Translations under genes and position numbers: made by a program | Notes under the pieces: model-generated | What the model was told of the DNA's origin: nothing | The model's database searches: none | What the model saw: the letters and a program-made list of their open reading frames with translations, nothing else | Origin: Megascapheus bottae | Taxonomy: Eukaryota; Chordata; Mammalia; Rodentia; Geomyidae | Assembly (NCBI GenBank): GCA_024803745.1 | Contig: JANJXV010000152.1 | Location: 806,001 to 870,000 of the forward strand | DNA length: 64,000 nucleotides | Reading direction: 5' to 3' | Part shown: positions 47,430 to 58,143 of the stretch, piece by piece | Layout of the letters: each line of letters begins with the position of its first letter | How positions within the stretch are numbered: position 1 is the first letter of the stretch

Positions 47430-48260
47430 GAAAATTTTAGCTTTATATCCGTGGCTACCCAAAACAGGACAAAAGGAACAGGGCCTGATATCTCTACACA
47501 ACTAAGCTCCTCTCAAGGACTCTACTGGAAAGATTGCTTACCTAGGATGCACAAACACTTGAATTCTATTCCTTGAAACCTCATACATAGAAAAGCTAGA
47601 ATTGGTCCTGTGGCTTAAGCAGTATAGCAATAGCATTGGAACAGCAACCCAAGGGGAGTTCTCAAGCCCTTAGTTCTAGTCTCAGGACTGTGGAATGAGA
47701 AAACAATGGATTAGCCTTCCCAAATCCAAAACTCATTTTGCTTGCTGTTGAATGGCCCCACAGGTGTGGGAAACAGACACCTACAGCCTCTGCTTCTGTC
47801 CCATCACCTGGAGGTAATGGTGCATTTTGTCTTGGGTTTTACCTTCTGTTAAGTGGAAAGGAAGTGTGGGTGGATGGAGCACAGTTTTTCACTGTACTTC
47901 ATCCCCTGATATGTGTTGGCATTTTCTTTGTTGGTAATTGTTTTTATCGAATCTCTAATCAATCAGGATGCCACACACTTTATGGTGCTCCTGGGATTTT
48001 TTTATTCGTTTGTTTTTGTGTTTTTGTTGTGTTTTTATTTATCAAGCCTGAGGCTTAAACTCAGTGCCTGACCACTTTCCTTGAGATTCTTCTTCTCCGG
48101 GCTAGGACAACCATTTGAGAACATGCTTCACTTCCTACTTTTTTTTGGTATGTGGAACCAAAGACTATTACTCGGATCTTCATGTATGCTAGTCAAACAT
48201 ACTTCAATTGGGCCAAAATTTGGCCCTAGTCTGTGCTTTTTAGAGTCTCTTTCTGAGAGA
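47430..48260 (+). repeat. Block sub-repeat, copy C
   Basis: 47,430-47,700 matches 49,760-50,030. 47,720-47,980 ('ttgcttgctgttgaatggcc', 'tttgtcttgggttttacctt', 'cttcatcccctgatatgtgt') matches 36,640-36,870 and 50,050-50,280. 48,040-48,235 is a reverse ID-like SINE matching 36,900-37,100. It is therefore a third, more diverged copy of the start of the duplicated block. Confidence 0.65.
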
Positions 48261-48354
48261 AAGTGTAGTGTTGAGGGGATGAAATAAGGAAGGAATGAAG
48301 GAAAGAAGTAAGAAAGGAAGGAAGACAAAAGGCCATTACCTCCAGTTGCGTTGG

Positions 48355-48460
48355 TGCAGTACTAATCATTCTGTTCTAATAATGATTACTTCCACTTTTA
48401 CATCCATCACACTGCAATAGAACAGGAAATCAGCTTCATCTAATTATAAAACAAGAGACC
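48355..48460 (-). repeat. Inverted match to copy A
   Basis: 'attacttccacttttacatc' and 'atcacactgcaatagaacag' are the reverse complement of 40,090-40,190. Confidence 0.65.
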
Positions 48461-48469
48461 AGCTACAAG

Positions 48470-48945
48470 AGACCTGCTTCTAGGGACTGAGCTAAAGAAA
48501 ATGAATTTTTACCAAGTCAAAACAGTTAAGCTCCAGAGTCTTCTAATCTCATGCCTTCTATCCACAAGCAATGATTCCAATGAAAACATAGCCGAAATAG
48601 TTAAGTTTAAACACTGAAAATTACATTACTATAGCTCATTTGGGGATGCTATTCGCTGCTGATTTACCCTGTTGCACCATCTATGATAATTTAGGCACAG
48701 CATACACAATTGTCCTAGGATCCTCTGGTACTGAGTTGACAAGCTTCAGCTTAGACATTTGTGCACTCTGTGCCTTCAGGTCAGAATTCTATCAGAGATA
48801 TAATTCAATCATTGAAAATGAGGGAAATTCCCCTGGGCCTGGACTACTCTGATTATCCTAACTTTCCTCGGTCTTCATTTCCTTAGAATGTTTTTTCTGG
48901 TTACAATTAGATGCTCATTTTTATATGTGTTATATATGTGTATAT
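48470..48945. other. Unassigned sequence
   Basis: No repeat or gene recognised. Confidence 0.3.
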
Positions 48946-48949
48946 GGAA

Positions 48950-49060
48950 TACACAAACATACATTTATAGGTATGTATTTATATATATATATACATATAT
49001 ATATACAGAGAGAGACATCACCGCTCACATTCACACACACAGACACACGCACACCCATAT
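48950..49060 (+). repeat. TA-rich and CA-rich simple repeats
   Basis: TATATA runs at about 48,980-49,005 followed by imperfect CACA at about 49,025-49,060. Confidence 0.7.
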
Positions 49061-49075
49061 AACATATGCCCTCAA

Positions 49076-49330
49076 CTACTGAGGGGCATCTGGGTTAGCT
49101 CCATGTCTTAGCTATGGTAAGTAATTCTGCAATGAATATGGTGTTGCTGAAAGATTTCATATGTGTTTGCTTTTTGTAACTTGGTAAATGCCCAAGAGTT
49201 AGCTTGCTAGACTGTATAGAAACTTCTTAATTAGTCTTTCAGGAACCTCCATATTGCTTCTGATATTGTTTGAAACATACACACATATGTGTGGCTTCTC
49301 AATATTTCCACACAGAGACCCCAATAGTGA
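49076..49330 (-). mobile_element. L1 3'-end fragment
   Basis: 'gaggggcatctgggttagct', 'gctatggtaagtaattctgc', 'taaatgcccaag' match the minus-strand L1 end at 17.17-17.28 and 29.85-29.95 kb. Confidence 0.65.
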
Positions 49331-49389
49331 GTCACTGCTGTTGTGCTGTTTGGATCTTATATCATCCTATTAAGGCTACTAAGCACCTG

Positions 49390-49520
49390 TTGTTCCTTTG
49401 TTCTTGACTTATCTCACGCAACCTGATTCCCTCTTATTTCATCCACTACCCAGTTAATGCCATTATTTTATCTTGTCTATAGCTGTGTAGAATTCCTTTG
49501 TGTGTGTATATGTAGAGATG
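49390..49520 (-). repeat. Inverted match to copy A (39,955-40,080)
   Basis: 'cttgacttatctcacgcaac', 'ctgattccctcttatttcat', 'ttatcttgtctatag' are the reverse complement of the sequence beside the (AT)n repeat at 39.94 kb. Confidence 0.6.
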
Positions 49521-49523
49521 TAG

Positions 49524-49530
49524 ATAGATG

Positions 49531-49573
<43 letters not shown>
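49524..49573 (+). repeat. (GATA)n microsatellite
   Basis: About 12 GATA/TAGA units with one GGAT variant at the start. Confidence 0.95.
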
Positions 49574-49574
<1 letters not shown>

Positions 49575-51149
49575 TAATCACACACAGACAGAATATTTTG
49601 TTCTACTTCTATCTTCAACTATGTGTGTATCTCTCCCAGATTCAATAAAGTACTGACTAATCCGTGGGACTCTGGGAAGGGCCAAGATCAAATGGGTTCA
49701 AGACATTGGGAAAGGCAGCAGATTTTTGGCTCTAGGTTGCAATCATTCTCAGGAACTTTTGATATGAAATCCATGGTTCCTCAAAGTCGCGCAAAAGTTA
49801 CAGGGCCCTATTAACCCCAGAGATCTAAGCTCCTGTCAATCACTCTACTGGTTGAGTGCTTGCCTAGGATTCACAAACACTTGAATTCCATTCTTTGCAA
49901 CCACATACATAGAAAAGCTAAAATTGGTCCTTTGACTCAGTGGTATACCAACAGCTTTGGAAAAACAACCAAAGGGGAGTTCTCAGGCCCTGAGGTTAGG
50001 TCACAGGACTGCCAAAAAAAAAAGAACTAATCATCCTTAAATACATTCCTCATTTCACTTGCTGTAGGATGGCCCCACAGGTGTCAGCAACAAACAACTA
50101 CCTCTTACCCCTCCGTCTTATCCCCAGGGGGATATGGGTGTGTTTTGTCTTGGTTTTGTACCTTCTGTAAGGTTGAAAGGAAGTGTGGGCTTATGGAGCA
50201 TAATCCTCACTGTCCTTCATTACCTGATGTGTATTGACACTTTCTGAATTGGTAAGTATTTAGCGAATCTCTGATCCATCATTTCTGTCCATAATTTAGG
50301 GTGGTCTGTGTTTTTTTTTGAGACCATGGAGGCTGAAACTGAGTACCTACCACTTTCTCTGAGCTTCTTCTTTTCCAGGCTAGAACTATCACTTGTGCCC
50401 CTGCACCACTTCCTGCTTTTTCTTAGTATGTGAAACCAAAGAATAGTACCTGTGTCTTCATGTATGCTAGTCAAGCACACTTCCACCCTGCCAAACTCTT
50501 GTGACTACCCTGTGCTTTTTAAAGAGTCTCTCTGAGAGAAACAAGGGGCGTGGAAGGAGGGAAGACAAAAGTCCTCTGCTGCTATTTTGTTGATGCATAA
50601 TATTCTAATGATTATTTCACCATCTACTTCCATCACACTGCAACAGAACAGGAAAGAATTCATGACATAATTTCTTAGTTTTTGTTCTTCTTTAATAAAT
50701 ATTTTTATTAACATTGATTTTTACATCGTATTTCAAATGTCATTTTAATTAACAAATATTTGATAAGGGATTCTCTATATACAATCACTCCCACATAGAT
50801 TTTAAAATATAATTAAAATTAAGCTGAAGGTTTGTTTGTATGTCATAGGTCCATATCAATCTATACAATACAACATTTTTTCTAGAGTATATATCCCATC
50901 CTATATTATCTATTGTCTATGGAGTTACATTTATGTCAAGTATACCATGTCCATAATATTGGTTACGCAAATATTGAGTTATCCGTCTTGTACTGTTTGG
51001 ATTTAATATCCACATATTAAGGATACCAAGAGCCTTTTATTCTTTTGGTCTTCACTTATCTCACTCAACCTGAGTAGCTCCAATTTCATCCATTATCCAG
51101 TGAATGTTATTGATTTATATTATCTGTTGGCTATGTAGATTTAAATTGT

Positions 51150-51690
51150 ATCTATCTACCACATTTTTATTATCCATTCCTCTGTGGCAGGGCGTCTGGG
51201 TTGTTTCCACCGCTTGGCTATTGTGAACAATGCAGAGATGAGCACGGCTGAACAGGTGTCCTTATCATATCCCAGGATATTCAGCTGTGAATCCATCTGG
51301 CCTGGGGCTTTTCTTGGTTGGGAGGTCTCATTGCCATTTCTTTTCAGTACCTGAAATAGGTTCAGTGTGGGTATGTTAATACTGGCTAGAAATTCATCCA
51401 TCTCTTCTACATTCTCAAGTTTGTTGGCAGAAAGTTTTAAAAAGTATTCCCTTAGGATGCTCTGGATATTGGTAATTTGTGCCGTATTTCCATTCTCATC
51501 TGTGATTTTGTTTATTTGCTTGTGTTCTCTTATTGTTTTGGTTAGGTTTCCTGAGGGTCTGTCAATATACTTAATATTTTCTAAGAATCAATTCATTGCT
51601 TTGTTGATATTCCGTCAATGGAGAAGAAGCATCACATGTTCTTTTCTGGTCTCCTCTTCTGTTAATATTAGAAAATTCTTGGACCCAGTG
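51150..51690 (-). mobile_element. L1 fragment present only in copy B
   Basis: Minus-strand L1: 3'-terminal part to about 51,245 ('gtctgggttgtttccaccgc', 'gctattgtgaacaatgcaga'), then a jump to mid-ORF2 (reverse of 'ctgtgaatccatctggcctg' and 'gctttgttgatattcc'). It explains the 0.7-kb length difference between copies A and B. It was either inserted in B or deleted from A. Confidence 0.7.
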
Positions 51691-51984
51691 TGACTGATTG
51701 TGATCTCTAGATGCCATGGCAATAGTAATCAATCTGTGCTTTCAGCACTGCTGTGGGCTGACTTCATTTTAGGAGCTTGATACCTGTTTGTCTTCCAAGA
51801 AATATTTTGTCCATCAGGAGGTGTCTGTCACTTTACTCAGATCAATTCCTGAAAGGAAAGCTTGATTTCACAACAAGTTTTGACCCAGTAAGTAGTGGTG
51901 ATGACTGAATAGACCCACAGGGAACCAAGGAAATCGTGGAGAGGGACAGGAATCAAGGATAGACTACCAGGCTGTTTTATTTTC

Positions 51985-52205
51985 TGAGTCATGAGGCTTG
52001 AACTCATCCTGAACGCTGTCCCTGAGCACTTCAGCTCAAGGCTACTTCCCCTCTCTTGAGCCAAGCCCCACTTCCCATTTTGTAGAGGTTAGTTGGAGAT
52101 AAGAGTCTCAGGTCCTTTAGTGCCCTGGTTGGCTTTGAACCTTGATCCTTAGATCTGAGTCTCCTGAATATCTAAGTTTACAGGTGTGAACCACCCAGAC
52201 CAGCG
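51985..52205 (-). repeat. B1-like dimeric SINE (copy B)
   Basis: Reverse-strand dimer, paralogous to 37,890-38,095. Confidence 0.7.
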
Positions 52206-52649
52206 ATAATCATTTTTATTCATCATTTAGCTTGATGAAGGAAAAACTTCATGTACATTTCAGGCCCATAGTCTGGAAATTGTGTATTTCAGGTTGCACT
52301 GGAAGTTCCCAAATTCACACTCAATGATTTTCTTTCCATCAAGTGAAATTCTCCTAGACCTTGAGCATTTTCCTTGAGCATAGAATTAATAAAATAAGTT
52401 CATGTGAATTTCTCTTAATTCGGTATTTATTATTATCCTTTCTTCCTTCTTCTTTTGTTTTCTTTCTGTCAGTACTATGCCTTAATTCAAAGCTTGGATT
52501 CTATCCCTGAGTTTTTGTGCACAGGGGAGCACTCCATCACTTCAACCACATCTCCAGCTCTGGGTGTTTTACTGGTTAGTTAAATTTCAGTATCTCAAAC
52601 TCCCCCCCACACACATATTTGAACACAGATAAATGTCAGATGTTTGGCT

Positions 52650-53285
52650 TAAGGCAGGGAAGAATTACAGCAGGGATGGGTGGGCAAAATGCAGTCCGGA
52701 TCCTCCAGAGGCCAACGTCCAGAATGAGCCAGCTGGCCAATTCCCCTCCTCATATTCTGCTCTAGCTTCCCCACCATTCTCTGACAGCTCCCCCTATATG
52801 CTCCTCCCTCCCTCACACCAGCCAATCCCTGGCTGCCCATCTAAGGGTTTCCCAAAGTGCACTTTCCCTAGCCTTCCAGCCACACCCTCCTCTCAACTGC
52901 CCAGGCACCACATGCTAATCCTCTTGGGGCACCTTTGTAGAGGCCATCCAACCAGAGTTTCTTGCCATTGGCCATGCCCTGGAGCAACACAGTTGTGTGC
53001 CCTCTTGTCTTCTCCACTAATACTGCTTGATAATCAATCCTGGTGACCAGCACCTGTGCATCTGGCCTTTCATTTCCCTCCTTGAATGCTATCACTAAGT
53101 GCATATTAATATCCAATCCCCACACTGCAGGGCTTTGGCCATCCATGCCACCCCAGGGCCCTTCATCACCACCTGGTGCTTGTTGGCACTGCACAGGCTG
53201 GACCCTTGCTGAGGGAGCAACTATGCAACAATTATCCTGAGGGCAGCGGCCATTCCTTTTGTTTGAAATTGTAGAACAGCTTTGA
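52650..53285 (-). repeat. Promoter-like module, inverted copy 2
   Basis: Minus strand: 'aaaaggaatggccgctgccc', 'cagcaagggtccagcctgtg', 'ggccagatgcacaggtgctg', ATATGAGGAG at the TATA position, 'ctctggaggatccgg', then divergence. It keeps GGCCAGATGCACAGGTGCTG in common with 42,776-42,795, so it is closer there to the ORF-linked copy than copy 1 is. Confidence 0.7.
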
Positions 53286-53914
53286 AATCTGAAAGAGAAA
53301 ATAAGCATGAAGTAAGTATGGTCTTCTTATATCAGTCTCCTGAATATCTGGATTGCAAGTTCACTCAGTACTCTTGAAACTTGAGAAGAAAATTAGGTAT
53401 GATAAGAAAACAGGATTATCAGTTTGTTGTGAAAATATTGGCCTAATAGCACACTCAATTACTAGGAGAAGAAATTACTAGGAGAAATGTGGAAGCATTA
53501 TATGGGTACATTCATTACCATATTCAGGCTAAGAAACTTTCACAAAAAGTGCATTCGCCTTTTTCCTGAGAACTGGTGTCTCTGCCTCTTGGAGTCTGGG
53601 CCTGTCGCCTCCCCAACTCCTTCCTACATGGCTAGAATATGTTGTGATCTTGGCTTGTTCCTCCTGGTATGGTAGAAAACAAGCTGGGTTGAGGGCACAC
53701 AGTTCTTTAAAGTCGTTTTTATCCAGATAATTGTTGCCAATTGGCGGCTTAGGTAAATATTTATGGAATTCCTAAGTCGGCCTGCACCAGTACAAATGGA
53801 GTCATTGCCTTTGTCTTCCTTCCTTGAATGCCTCCTTGTTTCCATTCAATTTTGCTTTTGCCCTGAAAGATATACTTTAAACACAACAGGCTAAAGCAGA
53901 GACATTGTCCTACT

Positions 53915-54070
53915 GACAATGTCTGGTGAACCTGCACAAAGCCCCGGGTTCTATTCCTTGGCTCCCCATACTCAAAGAAAACCAGAAGTGGTACTCTCCT
54001 TCAAGTGATAAAGTACTAGCCTTGACCAAAAAAAAGCTTAGGGAGAGTGCTCAGACGCTGACTTCAAGCA
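53915..54070 (+). repeat. ID-like SINE (copy B)
   Basis: Plus-strand, paralogous to 40,475-40,625. Confidence 0.65.
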
Positions 54071-54384
54071 ACATGAATGAAATCTCGTCTCTGTGTCTCC
54101 TTGGTTCTGCTGTCATTTGTCGCCAGATTCTTGGAAGGACAGCTGCACGAGTGGATGGCATTACAGATGACCCATTTCAAGGAAGTGGAAATCACAAATT
54201 TCTTCTGTGACCCTTTTTAAGTCCTGGATATTTCCTGTAAAGACACACTCACAAATGCTTATCTTCAAATATATTATTGCTACCATATATGGATTTCCTC
54301 CAATCTTTGGAATCCTTTTCTCTTACTATAGAATTATTTCTTTGGTGCTGAGAATTCCATCATCAGGAGGGAAGTACAAAACTC

Positions 54385-54560
54385 TCCTCAAGCACTCTCC
54401 TGGTAGAGGCTTGCCCAGGATGCACAGACACACAAAATCCATTCCTTGGGAGTACATACACAGAAAAGTTAGAAATAGAGCTCTGCCTCAAGTGGTAGAG
54501 CAATAGGCTTTGAACAACAACTCAAGGAAATTTCTCAGGCCCTTATTTCCAGTATCAAGA
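54385..54560 (+). repeat. ID-like SINE
   Basis: Plus-strand, paralogous to 41,725-41,880 and 49,845-50,020. Confidence 0.65.
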
Positions 54561-54684
54561 CTGCCAAAGAAAAAGAATTAAAAAGTCCCTAAATGCGACC
54601 CCCCCATCAACAATTTTGTGTGGGTCTGTATGAATTCTCACCCTGCACTCTATCAGTAGACCAATATTTTGGGCCTGGCCTCTG

Positions 54685-54833
54685 TTCTTAATATCTTCAT
54701 AATCTGAGAAGGACTAGCTTCTAAACGAGTAGTTAAATCAGTAGAACTTACAGCTACTAATGTAGAAAGAATCCATGTGTGTCCCCCACCTTTTCACACA
54801 TTTGAAGAGCCTGTCTTCATTAAATTATCTTAA
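54685..54833 (+). pseudogene. COX1: COX1 3' end (NUMT)
   Basis: Encodes FMIWEGLASK, then [17 protein letters not shown] and TAA: the last 45 or so residues of cytochrome c oxidase subunit I. Codon 54,768-54,770 is AGA where the family has W (TGA), a stop in the vertebrate mitochondrial code. The rest of COX1 is outside the insert. Confidence 0.9.
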
Positions 54834-54836
54834 ATA

Positions 54837-54905
54837 AGAAAGGAAGGAATTGAACCCCCTAAAACTAGTTTCACGCCAGCTAAATGCAACCTATATGTCT
54901 TTCTC
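54837..54905 (-). pseudogene. trnS2: tRNA-Ser(UCN) (NUMT)
   Basis: Between COX1 and tRNA-Asp on the minus strand, as in all mammals; the 'ggaaggaattgaacccccta' arm is typical. Confidence 0.85.
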
Positions 54906-54909
54906 TATT

Positions 54910-54976
54910 AGATACTAGTAAAATTATTACATAACTTTGTCGAAGTTGGATTACAGGTTAATTCCCTGTGTATCTT
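54910..54976 (+). pseudogene. trnD: tRNA-Asp (NUMT)
   Basis: 'cataactttgtcgaagttgg' holds the GTC anticodon; directly followed by COX2. Confidence 0.85.
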
Positions 54977-54977
54977 T

Positions 54978-55661
54978 ATGGCATACCCAATACAACTAGG
55001 ACTTCCAGATGCTACTTCACCTATCATAGAGAAGATAACTGATTTTCACGATCATACTCTCATAATCGTATTTCTTATTAGTACATTAGTCTTGTATGTT
55101 ATCTCCCTTATATTAACTACAAAGCTAACACATACCAGGACAATAGACGCCCAAGAAGTAGAAACAATCTGAACAGTATTACCCGCCATTATTCTAATTA
55201 TAATTGCATTATCTTCATTACGTATCCTATATATATTAGATGAGATTAATGACCCCTATTTAACTGTAAAAACTATAGGACATCAGTGGTATTGGAGTTA
55301 TGAATATACCGATTATGAAGATTTAATATATGACTCATATATAATTGCTACCTCGGACTTGAAGCCGGGAGATTTATGATTACTAGAAGTAGATAACCGG
55401 GTAGTTCTACTAATAGAATTACCTATTCGAATATTAATCTCATCAGAAGATGTGCTTCACTTGTGAGCAGTAGCATCACTTGGCTTAAAAACTGATGCGA
55501 CCCCAGGGTGGCTCAACCAAGCTACCTTAACTTCTTCACGACCAGGACTATTTTATGGTCAATGTTCAGAAATCTGTGGTTCAAATCACAGCTTTATGCC
55601 TATTGTCCTACAAATAATACCTCTAAAATATTTTGAGTCGTGAGCATCAAATATGTCATAG
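54978..55661 (+). pseudogene. COX2: COX2, open reading frame intact (NUMT)
   Basis: 684 nt, ATG to TAG, 227 codons with no stop under the vertebrate mitochondrial code: the normal length for cytochrome c oxidase subunit [17 protein letters not shown] starts it. The Cu-A site [15 protein letters not shown] is complete, as is [16 protein letters not shown] few changes look like post-insertion decay, for example LRLLEVDNR to LWLLEVDNR and PGRLNQ to PGWLNQ. Under the nuclear code TGA codons stop it after 64 residues, so it cannot make a protein here. Confidence 0.9.
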
Positions 55662-55665
55662 TCAC

Positions 55666-55732
55666 CACTATGAAGCTAAAATTAGTGTTAACCTTTTAAG
55701 TTAAAGATGAGGTTATTATTAATCCCATAGTG
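55666..55732 (+). pseudogene. trnK: tRNA-Lys (NUMT)
   Basis: CACTATG and CATAGTG acceptor halves pair perfectly; anticodon TTT in 'taaccttttaagttaaagat'. Confidence 0.88.
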
Positions 55733-55734
55733 AT

Positions 55735-55940
55735 ATGCCTCAACTAGATACTTCCCCTTGATTCATTACTATTTTAGGAACTATAATTACTCTATTTATC
55801 ACTTTTTCAGATAAAAATTTAAAAAAAATTACTTCTATAATAACCCATCTATTAAATCTTTAGGATCAACAAAATCCAAAACCCCTCGAGATACAAAATG
55901 AATGAAAATCTATCTGCCTCTTTCGCTACCCTTACACTAA
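55735..55940 (+). pseudogene. ATP8: ATP8, frameshifted (NUMT)
   Basis: Starts MPQLDTSPWFITI, as in mammals. Two single-base gains, in the T5 run at 55,803-55,807 and the A8 run at 55,821-55,828, break the frame; in the third frame it continues KSLGSTKSKTPRDTKWMKIY to TAA at 55,938. At 206 nt it is 2 longer than the usual 204. It overlaps ATP6 by 43 nt, as in mammals. Confidence 0.85.
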
Positions 55941-56578
55941 TAGGATTACCATTAGCTATCTTTATTATTATATGACCAACATTATTTTATTCCTCAACAA
56001 ACCGACTAATTTCTAATCGCTTATCTACCCTACAAACATAATTAATACAAATAATTACAAAACAAATAATGTTAATGCACAACCCAAAAGGATACTTTTG
56101 AGTCTTTATACTAATTGGTCATATTATGTTTATTGGATCAACTAACCTTTTAGGCCTATTGCCTCACTCTTTTACTCCAACAACACAGTTATCAATAAAC
56201 ATGACTATAGCTATCCCATTATGAGCTGGTACTGTGATTTTAGGCTTTCGTTACAAAACAAAAATATCTTTAGCTCATTTCTTGCCCCAAGGTACACCTA
56301 TTCTACTAATCCCTATGTTAATTATTATTGAGACTATTAGTCTATTTATTCAACCAATAGTCCTTGCAGTTCGACTCACAGCTAATATTACCGCAGGACA
56401 TCTATTAATTCATTTAATTGGAGGTGCATCACTAGCAATCTATTCTATTTCATCACTTGGATCCATAGTAACTTTTATTATCTTAATCCTATTGACAATT
56501 CTTGAATTTGCAGTAGCAATAATTCAAGTGTATGTTTTCACACTTCTAGTAAGCCTTTAGCTACATGATAATATGTAA
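55898..56578 (+). pseudogene. ATP6: ATP6 with two nonsense changes (NUMT)
   Basis: 681 nt, normal length and no frameshift. TAA at 56,039-56,041 replaces the TGA (W) after STLQT, and TAG at 56,558-56,560 replaces TAC (Y) near the end (FTLLVSL*LHDN). The proton-channel region is otherwise well kept ([20 protein letters not shown], with the essential Arg). Confidence 0.9.
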
Positions 56579-57365
56579 TGACACACCAGTCCCACGCTTT
56601 TCATATAGTAAACCCCAGCCCTTGACCATTAACAGGAGCAATATCAGCTCTTTTATTAACATCTAGCCTAGAAATATGATTCCATTTTAATTCCTATACT
56701 TTACTAATTATTGGACTAACTATTAATACTTTAACAATATACCAATGGTGATGAGACATTATTTGAGAAGGGACATATCAAGGTCATGACACACCTGTAG
56801 TACAAAAAGGCTTAGTTATGGAATAGTTTTATTCATTATTTCAGAAGTATTCTTTTTTGCAGGTTTTTTCTGAGCTTTTTACCATTCTAGCTTAGCACCA
56901 ACACCTGAACTGGGGGGGGGGGGTGCTGGCCACCTACAGGTATTATTACACTAAATCCTTTAGATGTTCCTCTATTAAATACATCTGTACTACTAGCATC
57001 AGGAGTGTCAATTACATGAGCTCATCATAGCCTTATAGAAGGTAACCAAAATAATATAATTCAAGCACTAACTATTACAATCGCATTAGGACTTTACTTT
57101 ACCATTCTACAAGGATCAGAATATTTAGAAACTTCTTTTACCAATGCTGACGGTATATATGGATCCACTTTTTTTTATAGCTACAGGCTTCCACGGACTA
57201 CACGTTATAATTGGAACTACCTTCTTGTTTGTATGCTTATTACGTGAACTCAAATACCATTTTACATCAACTCACCATTTGGATTTGAGGCTGCTGCTTG
57301 ATACTGACACTTTGTGGATGTAGTCTGACTGTTCCTGTATGTATCAATCTATTGATGAGGATCCT
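56578..57365 (+). pseudogene. COX3: COX3, multiply frameshifted (NUMT)
   Basis: Starts MTHQSHAFHMVNPSPWPL. Four indels: one base lost at about 56,814, a G12 run at 56,912-56,923 (about 5 extra), a T8 run at 57,169-57,176 (one extra), one base lost at about 57,280. The sum (+4) exactly accounts for 788 nt against the usual 784. It ends in the incomplete T stop next to tRNA-Gly. Confidence 0.88.
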
Positions 57366-57433
57366 ACTTTTTTAGTATATAAGTACATTTGACTTCCAAT
57401 CAAATGGATTTGGTTATTAACCCAAAAAAAGTA
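57366..57433 (+). pseudogene. trnG: tRNA-Gly (NUMT)
   Basis: ACTTTTTT and AAAAAAAGT ends pair; anticodon TCC in 'gacttccaatc'. Confidence 0.85.
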
Positions 57434-57781
57434 ATTAACTTAGCTATATCCTTAACATTAAATTTTAGCCTCTCAATAGACTTAACCATAATTGCTTTCT
57501 GAATTCCACAAATAAACATTTACTCAGAGAAAGTACACCCATATGAATGTGGGTTTGATTCTATAAATTCTGCACATCTTCCTTTCTCTATGAAATATTT
57601 TTTAGTAGCTATCACTTTCCTCCTTTTCGATCTAGAAATTGCCTTACCGCTACCGCTTCCTTGAGCTTCTCAATATCAAAACACTCAATCAATAACATTC
57701 CTATCACTAGTATTAATTACTATTCTAGCCCTAGGGTTAGCATATGAATGAAGTAACAAAGGCCTAGAGTGAGATGAATAA
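57434..57781 (+). pseudogene. ND3: ND3, open reading frame intact (NUMT)
   Basis: ATT start to TAA, 115 codons, the normal length, no mitochondrial stop. NADH dehydrogenase subunit 3 hallmarks are kept: [20 protein letters not shown] with the conserved Cys, and [16 protein letters not shown]. Confidence 0.88.
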
Positions 57782-57848
57782 TGGTGGTTAGTTTAACAAA
57801 AATGACTGATTTCGACTCATTAGATTATGATTTAATTCATAACCATCA
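57782..57848 (+). pseudogene. trnR: tRNA-Arg (NUMT)
   Basis: TGGTGGT/ACCATCA acceptor; anticodon TCG in 'gatttcgactca'. Confidence 0.88.
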
Positions 57849-57849
57849 T

Positions 57850-58143
57850 ATGACCCCCGCAATATTAAACCTTTACCTAGTATTCTTTATCTCTTTAATT
57901 GGAATAATAATTTTCTGATCCCATCTAATATCCTCTCTTCTATGTTTAGAAGGAATAATATTATCCTTATACCTTATAATAAGTGTATCTATGGCAATAA
58001 ACCACCACATTTATTCATTTATATTTCCAATTATTTTATTAGTTCTAGGAGCATGTGAAGCAGTAACTGGTCTCTCCCTACTAGTTAAAAGCTCCACAAG
58101 CTATGTATCAGATTATGTACAAAAAAACCCACTACAATGCTAA
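57850..58143 (+). pseudogene. ND4L: ND4L, open but one codon short (NUMT)
   Basis: ATG to TAA with 97 codons, against the usual 98; the missing codon lies just before the LQC end. LLCLEGMMLSLYLMMS and ACEAVTGLSLLVK are typical. It overlaps ND4 by 7 nt in the usual way. Confidence 0.85.

Larger units (their letters stand above)
50020..54684 (+). repeat. Local segmental duplication, copy B, ended by the NUMT
   Basis: Direct repeat of 36,600-40,680 (see copy A), then 54,360-54,684 resuming similarity to 41,690-41,985. About 1 kb of copy A (40.69-41.65) is missing; instead 54,073-54,350 holds sequence with no match in copy A. At 54,684 mitochondrial sequence starts. Confidence 0.75.

Noticed and set aside
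11366..49573. CRISPR-like regularly spaced repeats
   Set aside because: The periodic tracts are microsatellites ((AAAT)n, (AT)n, (CA)n, (GATA)n); there are no spacers, and this is mammalian DNA.
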